NCBI GenBank assembly: GCA_013398955.1
Contig: VWPU01004525.1
Span: forward strand, 174,700-238,699
Direction of reading: 5' to 3'
DNA: 64,000 nt
From: Callaeas wilsoni
Lineage: Eukaryota; Chordata; Aves; Passeriformes; Callaeidae
Shown here: in pieces, positions 51,501-64,000 of the stretch
Numbering within the stretch: the stretch's first letter is position 1
How the letters are laid out: every line of letters starts with the position of its first letter
The notes under the pieces: model-generated
Database searches by the model: none
The model's input: the letters and a program-made list of their open reading frames with translations, nothing else
Told to the model about the DNA's origin: nothing
Position numbers and translations under genes: made by a program

Positions 51501-53049
51501 ATCAGGATTTACTAGAGCTGAAGAACTGCTGTTTGAAGTTTCAATCTATTTCTTTGTCACAAGCAAATATTCAAAATCAGGATCCTTCTTTTAAATGGAG
51601 ATGCATCACACAGACTCTAAAATCTAAATGATATGTGCTAGTTTCATTTGGAAGTATAATTAAGGTGTATAATGTCATTTAACTGTTTAATGAACTCTGC
51701 ATAATGTAATGGAATACAAATATTTGACCTTCCTGACAGTGACTGATGGATTGAAGTTGCACAGCATGATATCATTAGAATGTCAAATAACATCATTATT
51801 CATGATTATCAGGAATTATTCAGGTGAAATGGCAAATATAATAGAAAGCTATTATTTTTGTGGGGGCCGCAGATTGACTTTCTTTGTCAGTATCAGTCTT
51901 TTGATGATACAGGGGGAAGATACTCAGATTTATTGAGCTACAAAGAATTAATGTTATAGGTTAAACAAATGTCAGTAATATCGGAAAAGTACTTTCAGTA
52001 GGTCATGTCATGTATTAAGTGCCCAAGAGTAACTACTGGAGGTAATGTTTTAACTTCTGCTAAAAATTAAAGCCGTCTTTAGATTACTGATGTTCGCAGC
52101 ATAAAAATCTATCAATAACCACTGTTTTCTGGCTGACATTTTTGATCAGCAGAAAGGAAAAATACCATACAGAATCTTTACAGCAGAACTGCAATTTCAC
52201 CCTCTAGTCTCAGAGGCCTAAATTCGGAGCCCTAAATTCTTTGTTCTGAGAGAACTTAAACTGAAATCACAGCGAGGTGTTTTTCCGTCACTTAAACGCT
52301 CAAGAAGTTGGTGGCCTGGGTCAGGAAGTGCCACATACCTGGATCAGGCCACTCAGTTGCCTAAAGCTGAGCACACACTTCTGCAGTTTGTTCAGTTATG
52401 ACCTATAGAAATAAATGCTGAGTAACCTCCTTTGATTTTGGATAATTAAGGTCTTACACCTGAGACATGCACGAGCTGTGAAAGTGCATTTTGCCTGTTG
52501 GAAGAAAAACTGTAACAATGTTTTATGATGCGCTTTCTGCTGAATGTGAGTCATGCCAAAGGTTATGTTTCGGCCCTGACCTGCAGATACCAACCATGCT
52601 GTTCTCTCCAGTGGGAAGTGGCAGTGCTTAAGAAGGAGCTGAAGGAGCAGCTGCTGCTTGCAGTGAAAACAGGATGAACTTGCAAATTGTCCGCCTGCAC
52701 AGAACAGGCAATTTTCTCAGGATTCCTGGAATTTCCATAGAGTTTGGGTGGTGATGGTGGTGGTGACTATAAGGAGTATTTTGTATAACTCTTGGCTTTT
52801 GTTACTGAGAGGTGGTCTAGAGATAGGTCAGTGGCTGCAGCATGGTATGGGCTAGGGCAGAGCAAACTGAGTGATCAGGAAAGCTGTGAGCTGGTGGTTC
52901 CACAGCATGACGTGCTGTAGAAACACACATTAATGTCATTTTAGTGCTGAGGCAGGATCGTGCCTTGCCTTTGGGTTACATGTTAGGTGTTAGTAGTTTA
53001 GTTAGGGCTAGGTGTCCCTACTCACTTCCTAGCACAAGCACTTCTGTGC

Positions 53050-53095
53050 TTTGAAGCTTTAAAAATATGTGATTTGAAGCTTTAAAAATATGCAA
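53050..53095. repeat. Tandem duplication, 23-bp unit, two copies
   Basis: The 20-mer tttgaagctttaaaaatatg occurs at 53050-53069 and at 53073-53092 without a mismatch. The intervening bases are tga. Confidence 0.9.
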
Positions 53096-55958
53096 TTGAC
53101 CATTGTAGATGGCTAAGACTAACCACCCTCCTAATTTCTATAGCTGCCCAGGTAAACACATGCTGTCTGTAGATATTAAAACTACTGCCTTTATGAGATT
53201 AACCACAATGAAATTTAGCATGGAATTTAGTACAATCTGCTTTTATTTTACTTCCCTGTTGAATTTCTGAGCTCTAGACAGCCTCAGAGGAAGTGGCTCT
53301 TTTTTTACCCTCTTTTTTCCTCACCATAGGTACACTGATATTAATTTGGAGTGCTTCTTGATTTGTATATTAAACCTAAATCACAATCCTAATGCTCTAA
53401 TTTACTTTTTTTCATGATGTGCAAGTCTTAAAACCCGGCTGAAGTTGACAGCTTGGGAATTTATGTGGAAGGATATTTTCTCTGAAGTGCCTGTACAATA
53501 TAAGTGTGCTCGAATGGGCTGACGGAAGGCCAGGTGACTTCCAGTACCTATTTTCAGGGCATTAAAATCTTCTGAATATTCTTTTGCTCCTTGCTCCTCT
53601 GGACTTCTACCTCAGTCAACAGGTTTTCAATCTCACGAGAACTCCCACTTCACCAGTTGTCAAATGACTGCTCAAGCAGGAAATGGGAACCTTGAACACG
53701 GCGTGTGTGACTTGAGGAGTGCGTTATTACCTGGGAGCCGATCCCTGGATACGCAAAAGATGGCGAGATATAACCCTGTACTGATTAGGAAAGTCTGACA
53801 ATGAGAGAGAGGTTATTGTTGCCATATTTTTTTTCTTTTTAGAGCACTGGAATCCAATTCCAAAATTTTGATGGGGTTTGCCGGCTGTTCATCCCCCCAG
53901 CAGCTGGGTGGGCAGTGCCGTACACGCCGGGGGCTGCAGCTGCAGCAGTGGTACGGCTTGGTGGCAGAATGGGGACAGCGTTTATCAGATACTGCCAAGT
54001 TGGACGTTGTGCATATACAGAGCGTGGTGCTCCTCTGAATACAGAGGATCCTGGCTTGCAAAGCAGTTCCAGAGGAAAAATCCCCTTGCCAGCAAGCTGC
54101 AGGCCAGAGCCAAGGGCACTGACCGAGTCATGTGTACAACATAAACAAATTCCTGTGTGATTTTCAACATCAGGTTCTGTTATTTTATTGCACTTAGCTT
54201 ACAGAACAGAATAAAACAAATAGAAGACCAGTCAAGGTGGTGCTGATTTGACCTCTGTGTACTTATGTGAATAGTCCTTATTAATTTAAGGTCTTTCTAC
54301 TTATTCAAATGAGGCCACTTAATAAAACTAGCTTTAAGTAGAACTTTCTAGGAGCAGATGCTGTATTTATATAGCAAAAAAAAAAATTAAGTTTTATGAA
54401 GTCATAATAAAAACTAAAAAACATTTTTACATATGTCTTTGGGTACATATTTATAATTTATTCTAAATAATAGGAATGATGTATGTCTGGGGTCAATACA
54501 TTGTTTTTTCGTATATTCAACTATCTTTCTTAACTGAGGTTGCCAGTTTGGGCTAAATTTGCAAGGAAAAAAGTATAAAGGATTTTGGATATGAACATTT
54601 ATCATGTGTGTATCATGGTAACATTTACATTTTATACCTTATCTTTAGGCTGGACAAGTTAATTCCCTGCCAGATTTGGCAGAGGGGCAGACTGTATGTC
54701 AAAAGTAAGTAGGCAGCAGAGTGGAGGAGAGATACTAATGGTGACCCAAAATGAAGATTTTATGGAGTTTTGCCTTTTATTAGACAGTAGAGAAATTACA
54801 CCAAATTGATTCACTGAGTCATAGATCCATATGAAAATAGTTTGAGTTTGGGTGGGTTCTTGACTTATTTTCACTGTTTTTGAAACCCTTTGTTTATTGT
54901 ATCATTAGTAAAATAGAACTGAAGAATGTCTTCCTATTTAAGAATCATATTTCTCTCGAAGCCTTTGAAATATTTTAGTAAACATATAATATTGTAATCA
55001 CACTATAGCTTAAAATACATCTGAGAATTTAATTCAGATACTCCTGGTCTTGTCAGGATCAGGCATGTGTTTTATTTTCAAGAAGCTGCAGCCCTAATAC
55101 AATATAATTTAGCTGATTCCATTCTCAGGTTAGTTTGTTGCTTTAGTCCAATGCTTGTGCATGTGTTATCTTGCTTGCCGACATAGGAAAAGTTGAAATG
55201 GAGTAAAATGCATTTTAATGAACTATAATTACCTGTATTCATAAGATTTATTGAAGTAAAATAGCTTTGTGAGCCATTACAGTTATAGGAGCAGATCTGA
55301 ATCCTGTAAGGGTTATATTTATCTCAAACTGAATGGTAGGAGAAACTGAGTTATGATATGGAAAATAAACATGAGACTTAGTCTTTTATCCTTTCCAGTG
55401 CAGGTGACTCAGGTTTTCCATAGGAGGATACATCTGCTTATAGATTTTACTTGAAACAGGACTAATTATGAATATGTGGTGTCCTTTATCTCTTTGTGCA
55501 GAGTCTCTCAACTCCTTTTCCTTTGGCTATAGAGGCCAAACAAACAGCAAACAAATAGAAAAGCCCTAATTTAATGACTACTAGTTGCCTCAAAAAATAG
55601 TAGGGTGAAAATTGCATCTCATCAATTTTTTTATGGCTATTATTGGAGTCAGGGACTGTGTTCAGCACATACTTTGCAATTCAGTTGTTAACAACTCTAT
55701 TTTCCATCTTGGAGTCTCAGACTTTTCTGCTAGCTTGTAGGGATTCTCAGGTCTCTCATAGTGAGTTTACTGGAACAATAATCAGATTTGATCTAAAAGA
55801 TACTGTTTTCCTATGTAATAAAGAAAATCTCCACTCTCCTAGGACTTGCTTTCTGTAGTTTTCCATCCTGCCCAACCATGGATCCAAGTAGAAGTTTCAC
55901 ATAATTATTGTAAGGCTATTTATATTCATGACTATTTCTATATAGAAGCAAGAATAAT

Positions 55959-56008
55959 ACTTTTGAATATTACTTCATATTGAACTTTTGAATAATACTT
56001 CATTAAAA
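55959..56008. repeat. Tandem duplication, 25-bp unit, two copies
   Basis: acttttgaatattacttcat at 55959 is followed immediately by acttttgaataatacttcat at 55984, with one mismatch in the first 20 bases and divergence at the unit ends. Confidence 0.85.
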
Positions 56009-57060
56009 TTTAAAAAAAAAGCTTTTAACAAGTCTGTTGTTTTGATGTAAATATGGAGTAAGGAGAACACTGCTTCATCTTAAGGATGCTGGTATTTGAA
56101 TTCAGCCTTTCTTCTTCATCTTCAGGGAATGTTGATTTTCCAGCAATGTAGGGCTGTGCACTGTAAACATAAAGAGATATTAGAATGATTACACATGGAG
56201 TACTTCTCATAAATATCTTTTTAGTCTAGTTTAGGCACTAGAACAAGTACTGTTGTAATAGCATGTGTAGTTCTGTTCCTGATGTAGTAAATTTTAAGGG
56301 ATCAATAACAGCTTAAAGACAGAATTAGTAGCTGCCTCACATGTCTCCATATGAATGTAATGGCTGTCTTAATCTGTGAGGAGCTGATGGCTATAAAATG
56401 AAATGCATTTAAATAAATGCCTAAGGATGATTAAAATATCATACAGAACCAAAGCACTTCAGCTGTAGATAGTCATTAAATTGACCATTAATAACTTACA
56501 ATATAAGGGAATATTACTGTATTCATAAATTTTGCATGCAGATTTTATTAAGCTGGCATATTATATGAATTGATTCCCTGACACCTTCTGGCTGTGGCTG
56601 TATAGATAATAGTGTCTTGTTTTCTATAATCTGGGAATTCTGATTGACTGTTTCCAGCTAGAAATCAGATTTTTGTTCTGGGTGGCAGTTCTTTCAACCA
56701 GCTGGCAATCAAAGAACATAATTATAGTGTTGTATTTAGAATGGCCGTAATGTTTTGTCAGCATTTCTGTCACAAACTCCTTTTCTTCCAATGCTTATAA
56801 CTTGAACATAAAAGCATTCTCAGACCTGTCAGTTATGGTTACAATGTTTTTAATCTGCTCTGAAGAGCAGCTTTGGTGACCCCTCGTATCCAGCCAGGGT
56901 CACGGCACCACCATTCTTTATTTGCAAAAAGTATGTATGGATGTGTGTGTGTTCACACACGAATGAGCACACCCTTTATCTCTGTAATACCTGCCCAGTG
57001 TAGTCAGGCCTTCAGTGACAATTCTTATGCATGAATTAAGAGCAAATGTCCCAAATTACA

Positions 57061-57133
57061 AAATAAGGTATATCTTTACATGTGATAATATCATTGCAGA
57101 AAATAAGGTATATCTTGATAATACCATTGTAGA
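57061..57133. repeat. Tandem duplication with an 8-bp length difference
   Basis: aaataaggtatatctt...gataatatcattgcaga (57061-57100) is followed by a second copy from 57101 that lacks eight internal bases (tacatgtg-like) and reads gataataccattgtaga. It fits duplication followed by a small deletion, or slippage with a gap. Confidence 0.8.
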
Positions 57134-57965
57134 ATGCTTTTTAATACAGTTTAGAGAGAGAACTTTGTAGGACATAGCAATACTAACCTATAAATGTTCT
57201 CTTTATTAAAAAAATAAAAAAGTAGTTGGAAATAAATCAGAATGAAAAGTTTGAATCTGATTATTTCCACAACATAAACTTAGGTTGATTTCAAATGCAT
57301 TCAGGAAAATACAATATGTGGATCATAAGGAAAATGTAGTTTCTGTGATTTGAAAATATAATTTCTCTAGTATGAAAATATCTCCTGCTGATGAATTTCA
57401 TCTTCCATACAAAGTATGAGTGTTTCTCAACTGGAATATGTTTTAGTTTTTCAGAAGCATTAAAGTAAAATTAACCAAAAGGATAAAGTTGAAATGTTTT
57501 AAGCTTATCATAAGGTGAGAATTCATTTAAATAATGCATTTGTAGGAAGTGTTACTTAAAGCAACTTCTTGCAGTATGTTTCCATTTTAATGAGAGGTCT
57601 TTTTTCTACTGGAAACAAGTTTCTAAACAAAATCAGATTGTTAAAGTTTGCTTAGAAGTAGCAGATTGCCAGAAAGGTGATGAGGAAACTCCAGTTCTTT
57701 GCAAAATTCCTTTCTCTAAGTGTCCCTGTGTGAAAATTTTCTGCTTACACTTTCTTCCATAAGAAAAAGCGTTTTTAAGAAGCAAAGACTTGTTAAAGGA
57801 ACAACTTGTAAGGTGCAAGGCAGTGCTTATTTATCTAGACCCATGGGTAAAAGTTGTAGTTCTGACTGAAATATGAATTTGACACAGAGCAGGGCCGTTT
57901 TAGAGGACTGAAACACAAAGCACAAGAAGAGAGTTCTGCATTAAGAAGCTTTCTGTGTGTCAGCT

Positions 57966-58230
57966 CCTCGGAAGGCAGTCGGTTTTGTTTTCCCATTTTA
58001 CACGCGTATCAGCGCTGGGGCCGAGGCTGCATTCCTGGTCGGTGCTCCGAGCTGCTGTGGAGCAGGAAATTCAGCACCCACAGCCCAGCCAGAGGCCGAG
58101 GTCAGCATCAGCCACAGCTGCTCTGGCTGCGAGGGGCACGGCGCTTTCGGCTTTGCGCAGCAGTTACTCACAGGTGTAAGATGCTCGCGGGAATTTAAAG
58201 ACATTGCTAGCGTCGAGTTCCTTGCCTGAT
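57966..58230. promoter_or_regulatory. CpG-rich patch within the downstream FHIT intron (possible small CpG island)
   Basis: I count about 19 CpG dinucleotides in some 265 bp, including acgcgt, agcgct, cacggcgctttcgg, ctcgcggg and agcgtcgag, whereas neighbouring intron has almost none. Base composition rises to roughly 55-60% GC. It could be an unmethylated regulatory element or alternative promoter, an old GC-rich repeat insertion, or an unrecognised exon. An open frame of 90 codons crosses it on the + strand, but I see no known protein similarity. Confidence 0.45.
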
Positions 58231-61200
58231 TTCCTTGCGGGATGCAGGCTTTTTCTCCAAGCTTCTTCAGCCTAAAGCAGGCTCCTTATCTGCTAAATTT
58301 GCCCAATGCAGAATTTTTTGACACTCAAATACACACAGAGGAATGCTCACAGACAAATTTCCATGGCAACCCTGAAGTCACCTCTCAACAGACTTATGCT
58401 GTTTTTCTATCCAGCTCTTTCACAGTACTATTACCAATAAATAAACTGAGAATTAAAAGTTTCTCTCAAAGCATATGTTTGGCAGGTGTTTGTATGACAC
58501 ACAGTGACCCCGTAAGAATCTGCTGGACTCTGAATTGTTTATCTAACTTCTTATTTTAAGTGCATTAAAGTGTAGTTTTTTAATGAGATAAACTAAGAGA
58601 AATTAATGAGAAACTAACAGAGAACATTTTTGAGTTCATATTCCAACAAGCAAAAATTTAGTTGAAATTCGGTTAAGAGTGCTTGAAGTTAAAAGTGAAA
58701 ACATAAATCCCAAACACTCTCATTATAATTCATAAAAGGAAGTAAATCACAAATGATTGGGAACCTGCACCACCCTAACATGCTTCCATATATTTTTCAT
58801 CTCTCTGATAGATGCTGCCTCACCTTGCTAAGGTTAAAGTGTTTATTGTTGATTATATGTGCATTACTGCACATAGTCCTGGTAGGAGAGTGAATGAGGT
58901 TTGAAAACAGAGGTGTTGGAACATTGGCAGTGTTGCCAGGCTTGTGTAGGGGAATGGGGGAGGTTGGATATAGGGTTCTACAGGAAGAGACTTCAAAAAA
59001 TTAGCCTAGGAATACTTCTTGCTTTTTGATGAAGGGTTGTTACAAGTCCTAAATGAACATTAAAGAAGTAGCAAACTAAAACGACTAGAGAACCTATGAA
59101 GTCAGTGATACATATTAAAAATAAAATATAAGTAACTAATAAAAAGTTTTTAGGTGTAACTGAATGTAGAAAAAGCGGACCTTGGCCTAGAAAACTGGTT
59201 TGGTGTTATAGGCATTTCCCCTCAGCTGTATTCTTACTTTGATATGTTTCCTCTTGCTTCTCCTTCCTGTAAGAAACATTCCCACACTTGACAGACAGTA
59301 ACAAACCAGTCCCACTGAGCCCAGCGGGGTGAGTCAGGGCTTGGGAGTTACATACTGAGTGTTATATATTACACTGGCTGTGGGGTGTATATATATATAT
59401 ATTTTCTTTTCCCTGGTGTTGGAGTGCATGCTTGTTGTGTAGCAGCTCCAGTGGAAAGGTTTAGACTGTGCTACTTTGGAACTGGTCAAACCTGCAGCTC
59501 TCTGAGCTGTTTGGGTTTGCTTTCTCACTTGGATGCTGAGAGAACCAAGCTCAGCAGCACTGGAGGGTATCTTGGAGCAGCGCAGCAGCAGCGTGGGGGA
59601 CAAACCAAGGGCTGGCGTGGCTGGGGCGCTGAATGCCATGAACTTGCCTTTCTGCACTGCTGAATATTAATCAAGGAAAGGATGAATTATGAAGATTTCC
59701 AAATAGTGGAAGATATACATGTGTATGAAGTATGTTAGATTGAGAAGTTGATAAATATTACAAAAGATGTCTGTAACTTACTTTGATGTGCCAGAATGCT
59801 TCCTGCCATACACGTTATCTTTGATACATTGAACTGATATTAGAAAGTCTTATGCCTAATCTTTTCACTTGTGTTGAGCTTTACAACTTGAAACACTGAA
59901 TTTTAATTTAAATTAACTCTTTATATTCTCTTAAAAAACCACATTTAACTAGTTGAGCAAAAATCACATTTTTGCCAATCAGATTTATGCTTGCCTTCGA
60001 AAAATTCTTACTTGTCAACAAACCATATTGGTGTCAGAAAGTAAAGGTTTGTAGTTGCTTGATGATCTTTTTTTGTTCAATACATTGAATTGAAATTGTG
60101 GAAACATAAGCATAAAAATGCTGGGGATCCTGTCACGTAGGATGATGCCTTCTCTTGCTTGCTTATTTTTGGTGCTTCAGCTCTTCCTTTGATGCCCTGT
60201 ATCCCTGCTTGCAAAGCTAAGGCTGAAAAGCCAGAAGATGTTGCACATGAAAAGAGACCTAGTAAAATATCTAGGCAGAGAAATCTGCTGACTGAAAAAA
60301 TCAGGAACTAAGAAAAAACTAGCAAAAATCCTGGTTGAACCTTAGAAAGTAATGTTGGGTGATGAGCTTAACAACCATAGCCATGTGTGCTGCTTAAGCC
60401 AGTTGAGTAGAAACAACATTTTCCTTATATTTTTCTTTGCTGAGGACAGAATGAAAACATTCCAAATATTTTTTTAATTCAATCAACAGGGTTTGTTCTG
60501 TTCTTGAGCATAAAAGAATATTTGAAGTATTAACACAAATATACTTTCAATTTAAGAGCCGACAGTTATTAAAACATTTATTTCTGAAAAATCAGAAATA
60601 TTATGTTAATAAACACTATTTTATTATATCTTTTTAAGGGATGCTTAAACCAACTTTTTCTTGAACTTTTTCTTCTTCAAGGGCAAGTGTTCACCTCCCT
60701 CCTGTGCTGACAGACTTCTCCAGTTAGCCATCTGCATGGAATTTCTATTCCTATGTCCTTGTGTTCTTCCTTTTTAGCATTCAGGTCTGTAAACAACTGT
60801 CTTATTGCTGTTTCATCTCTTCTGGAAGGGCTGTAAGAACATTGCCCCATGTGCTCCGTAAATACTGGTGGGGAAGGGGAGAAAAAACTTACACATCCCT
60901 CCTTTTGCAGTGGGAGAAAAGGAAGAGATTTGTTTTCCCATGCAGTATCCCTATTTTCCCTTCTCTTTCTTCAAGCCCATTAATGAAAGACAGATGCACT
61001 TTCTAGACATTGGAAGGGCAGTGAGTCTCCAGAAGAGCAGAAGCCAGACGAATGAGAATCTCCAAGTTGTTTTCGGCCTTCCCAAACAATTTATAATGCT
61101 CAGAGTGTGTCTTTGAGCTGGAAGAGCATGTTTTAGTATCATTAAGCTGAATTGTGCTAAATCTGTTGTTGCCTCCCGGAAGATAGCAAAAGGCTTTGTG

Positions 61201-63782
61201 GAAAATTTGTCCAACATTGCTGTGTACGCTTCCAGCAGGTTGTTACATGGCTTTGATGGATAGGATATAGGTAGGAAAAATCACCACAACATCTGGGAAA
61301 GCAAGAATGCAGGCAGAGATGTTCTTCTGGAAGAAGGTGACTGCCTAGAGGTGCTGACAGCTGGTGAATAAACAAACTTGTCATGTGATTTGATCAACTA
61401 ATTATGATTTTGGACCACATAATGCAGTGATATCAAGCCAAAACCGGTCTGTATTTGTTGCTGATTTGAGAGTACCTGGCACTTTGACTCAATCTCTGTT
61501 GTGTAGCTTCTTCCACCTCAGCAATCATGATGGAGAACATCGTTCTGCCCCTGACACTGTTGTCGTAAATACTGTCACGGTGATATCAGCGTGACTGTCA
61601 CTATCAAAGGAGGCACCGAGGTTGCTCTTTGAGGAGAGGATGTAACTTACACCCATTCTGCCTTAGACAACGATGGTTTGCTATGGAATATGCAAATAGA
61701 AAAGAAACTTGATTATCAAGTCATGAAACCAACGTGCTGGAGATTAATAAGACACAATGGGGAGGGAGAAAAAGCATCAGCAGAAACCTTGACTGTCAGA
61801 AAGTTTCTGAGAGTAAGATAGGCAATCAGTGTATTTCTCGTCTGTTATGCCTTGTGTTTTTAAAATTTAGGGGTTAAAACCAACACCACATTATAAGAGA
61901 AGGGTTCTATGCTTGTGGAGAAGTACTATGAGATGATTTAATAACCATTATTGAAATTCCTAAGAGTCTTTGACATCTGGGAAATTAAGACCTGAGGGAC
62001 TTCATTGCTGAGCTTTGCAATTCTAAAAAGTATGCAGCGTTTTTTACTTGTCTTATTGATGGTAACAAATTAGACTTAATCCTGATTTATCTACTTTTCC
62101 TGAAAAATCAAGACTTAACTGAGTTTTTTAATAATATGCACGTATTACTAATGAAACTAGATCTACTTAATTTAACATGAAGAATAAAAGCAGACTTTTC
62201 GCTTGTATGCTTTAACATTCAATAAGGCAAATGGTAGATGCCAATTTTTGGGAGGAAGCAAGTAATGTTTATTCAAGCCACTTGATTTTCCTGCAATTTA
62301 TGTGATATGATAATTGCTGCAATTTTAAGATCAAAAAGCCATTTCTATTCATTTGAACACTAATGTCTTTAGGGGCTTGGGACTTTCTATTAATCCAAAA
62401 TGTACAAAAGCTTAAAAAAAAAAGTCCCGGATTTTAGCAAGGAGTAATGAGTTTGAAGGAGTGCATGAAATATGATGGTTCTCGGTGTGAAATGAATATC
62501 ATGGAGAGTTTTATCAGTAGGGGTGAATTAACCACACTGGAAATCCATGAATTTCCAGTATTGGAATAAAGAAATCTATGTGCTCTGCTTCAATATAATG
62601 GATTGGAAACAGAGGGAATGTATGTACATGTATACAAATATGCAGTTACATAATTTAAAGAGCTATTATCGAGAAAAAAGTATTAGAGCATTATAAGAAA
62701 GTTTCTAATTCTAGTGAATGAACTCTTTAACATGCTAGTAATGCTGCTTCATTTAAATTGAAAATAAAAAATGATATGAAAAGAATATTCCCCAAATGGC
62801 ATCCGTGGACTAGAAGTAAATGCGGTCGGCAGAAGCGCTGTACTTTAATCCTTGTGCTTTCAAGAGTGTGTTATAAAATGTCTCTTCATTTGTGGGGTCA
62901 CACGGGGGAAGTGTCTGCAGCCTGTTCCTGGGTGAGGCTGTGCCCAGTGAGGCCGCATTGGGTGACAGGACGAGGGCAGGCTGGTCACACTTGCACTGTC
63001 TCATTTGGTGGCAATAGCTGTGAAAAATGCTTTCTCCTCAAGATGATTCTGCAGTTTTGTCAAGCTGTGGCTTGTGCTCAGGACAGCTTGTGCATCCTTC
63101 TTGGAAAACTGTTGTTATGCTGTGGTTGATGCAGCCTTCTTTTCCACGGTGCTTTGCTGTGTGATCTGTTTGCTGTTGGCACAGGACAAACAGACTCTTC
63201 AGGGTGCAAATTTGATCCCTATTGTGCCACTTCCTGGCACCTTCCAAAGGCTTTGTAAAGGCCAGTGACAGACTTCAAGGTGAGGTGGTTGGGACTGGAG
63301 TCCCTGCTGCAGGCCGCTGGGGACCGTAAATACTCTATTTTATCATGGACATAGTTTCATGATAGGGCTTTAATATCTTCAGGCTTTTGTATCTATTTTT
63401 AGGGAGTTTCTTTTTTGCTCACAAAAATCACTGGGGTTAAACAATAGAGTTAATAGAGTTGATAATCTTTCCTCTAGGAAGTGCTTTCACTAATGACTAG
63501 GTCCATAGGCTCTTATCCTAGATCCTGTACCTATTATTGTTTGTTTACAATTAAATATCTCAAAAATGGACCTCACTCAGCACAACCAGCTTGTAGATTA
63601 AAACAATGAACTGTAATCAGATGGGAGTGAAAGCATGTGCATCTGGGTCCTTCTAGAGGGATGTTTCTCTGGGTGATACTGCAGGAATGTGCAAACTGTA
63701 AGTTCAAATATGACAAATTAGCAACCTAAATTTAAAACCAGTTTGCTGATTGCAGTTAACTACAAATTTTCCACAGTATTAC
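58231..63782. other. Intronic stretch without recognised genes
   Basis: The (TA)n tract at 59388 is listed separately. The part at 61060-61720 looks slightly richer in codon-like sequence but has stops in all frames and matches nothing I can name. GC rises at 62880-63000. Confidence 0.5.
59388..59403. repeat. Short (TA)n microsatellite
   Basis: An uninterrupted TA dinucleotide run of about eight units follows ggggtg. It is the only clean AT-dinucleotide tract of this length I noticed in the window. Confidence 0.9.
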
Positions 63783-64000
63783 CACAGAATCACAGAATAA
63801 ACAAGGTTGGAAAAGACCTTTGAGATCATCATGTCTAACCAATGACCTAAACTAACACCTCCTCATCAACTAGACCCTGCCACTGAGTGCCACGTCCAGT
63901 CTTTTTCTAAACATGTCCAGGGACAGTGACTCCACCACCTCCCTTGGCAGACAACTCCAATGCCCGATCACTCTCTCAGTGAAGAATTTCTTTCTGATGT
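63783..64000 (-). mobile_element. CR1 LINE fragment, 3' end, antisense, continuing past the window edge
   Basis: The plus strand begins CACAGAATCACAGAAT, the reverse complement of the CR1 3' terminal repeat. It then reads AAGGTTGGAAAAGACCTTTG and the complement of the CR1 3' UTR, ending mid-element at base 64000 in AAGAATTTCTTTCTGATGT. It is an independent insertion from the CR1 at 41.8 kb, in the opposite orientation. Confidence 0.9.

Larger units (their letters stand above)
43590..57965. other. Intronic stretch holding only small tandem duplications
   Basis: Apart from the small tandem repeats listed separately, I see no interpretable feature. A GC-richer patch with several CpGs lies at about 53700-54000. 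No reading frame here is recognisable. Confidence 0.55.
34633..64000 (+). other. FHIT: FHIT downstream intron, 5' part (non-coding)
   Basis: No second FHIT exon was recognised here. I looked by eye for the next conserved block, which begins near His35 and encodes a Pro-Leu-Arg-Pro segment, and did not find it. Annotated contents are a sense CR1 at 41.8-42.1 kb, an antisense LTR at 43.0-43.6 kb, small tandem duplications at 48.4, 53.0, 56.0 and 57.1 kb, a short AT repeat at 59.4 kb, a CpG-rich patch at 58.0-58.2 kb and an antisense CR1 at the right edge. The human equivalent is the largest FHIT intron, in the core of FRA3B. Confidence 0.85.

Noticed and set aside
61060..61720. Possible processed pseudogene with codon-like texture
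   Set aside because: Stops occur in every frame, no protein is recognised by eye on either strand, and no poly(A) tail or target duplication is visible.

Overview
The window looks like avian, probably passerine, nuclear DNA. It is AT-rich, gene-poor and low in repeats. The recognisable repeats are CR1 LINE 3' ends and retroviral solo or partial LTRs of types I know from bird genomes. There are no operons, tRNA or rRNA genes, or CRISPR arrays, and no open frame exceeds about 160 codons.

One coding exon can be supported. It spans 34511-34632 on the + strand and is the first coding exon of FHIT (fragile histidine triad; diadenosine polyphosphate hydrolase and tumour suppressor). It carries 22 nt of 5' UTR, the start codon, 33 codons and the first base of a split codon. 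It ends at the same point as the human first coding exon (usually called exon 5). In human, FHIT is a giant gene that overlaps the common fragile site FRA3B and has introns of hundreds of kilobases on both sides of this exon. The rest of the window is therefore most simply read as two partial introns: the 3' part of the upstream intron (1-34510) and the 5' part of the downstream intron (34633-64000).

The most notable observation is the donor of the downstream intron. It reads GTATCCTTT, a full match to the U12-type (minor spliceosome) donor consensus, and it sits exactly at the FHIT codon-34/35 boundary. A strong conventional donor (CAG/GTAGGA) lies 68 nt downstream but would put the message in the wrong phase.

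Layout. 1-9389: unremarkable intron with a 29-bp tandem duplication. 9390-10575: two LTRs of different families, both antisense to FHIT. 10576-34510: intron with a MIR-like SINE relic and an 18-bp minisatellite. 34511-34641: FHIT exon and its U12-like donor. 34642-64000: intron with one sense CR1, a third antisense LTR, several small tandem duplications, a 25-bp hairpin palindrome, a CpG-rich patch near 58 kb and an antisense CR1 that runs off the right edge.
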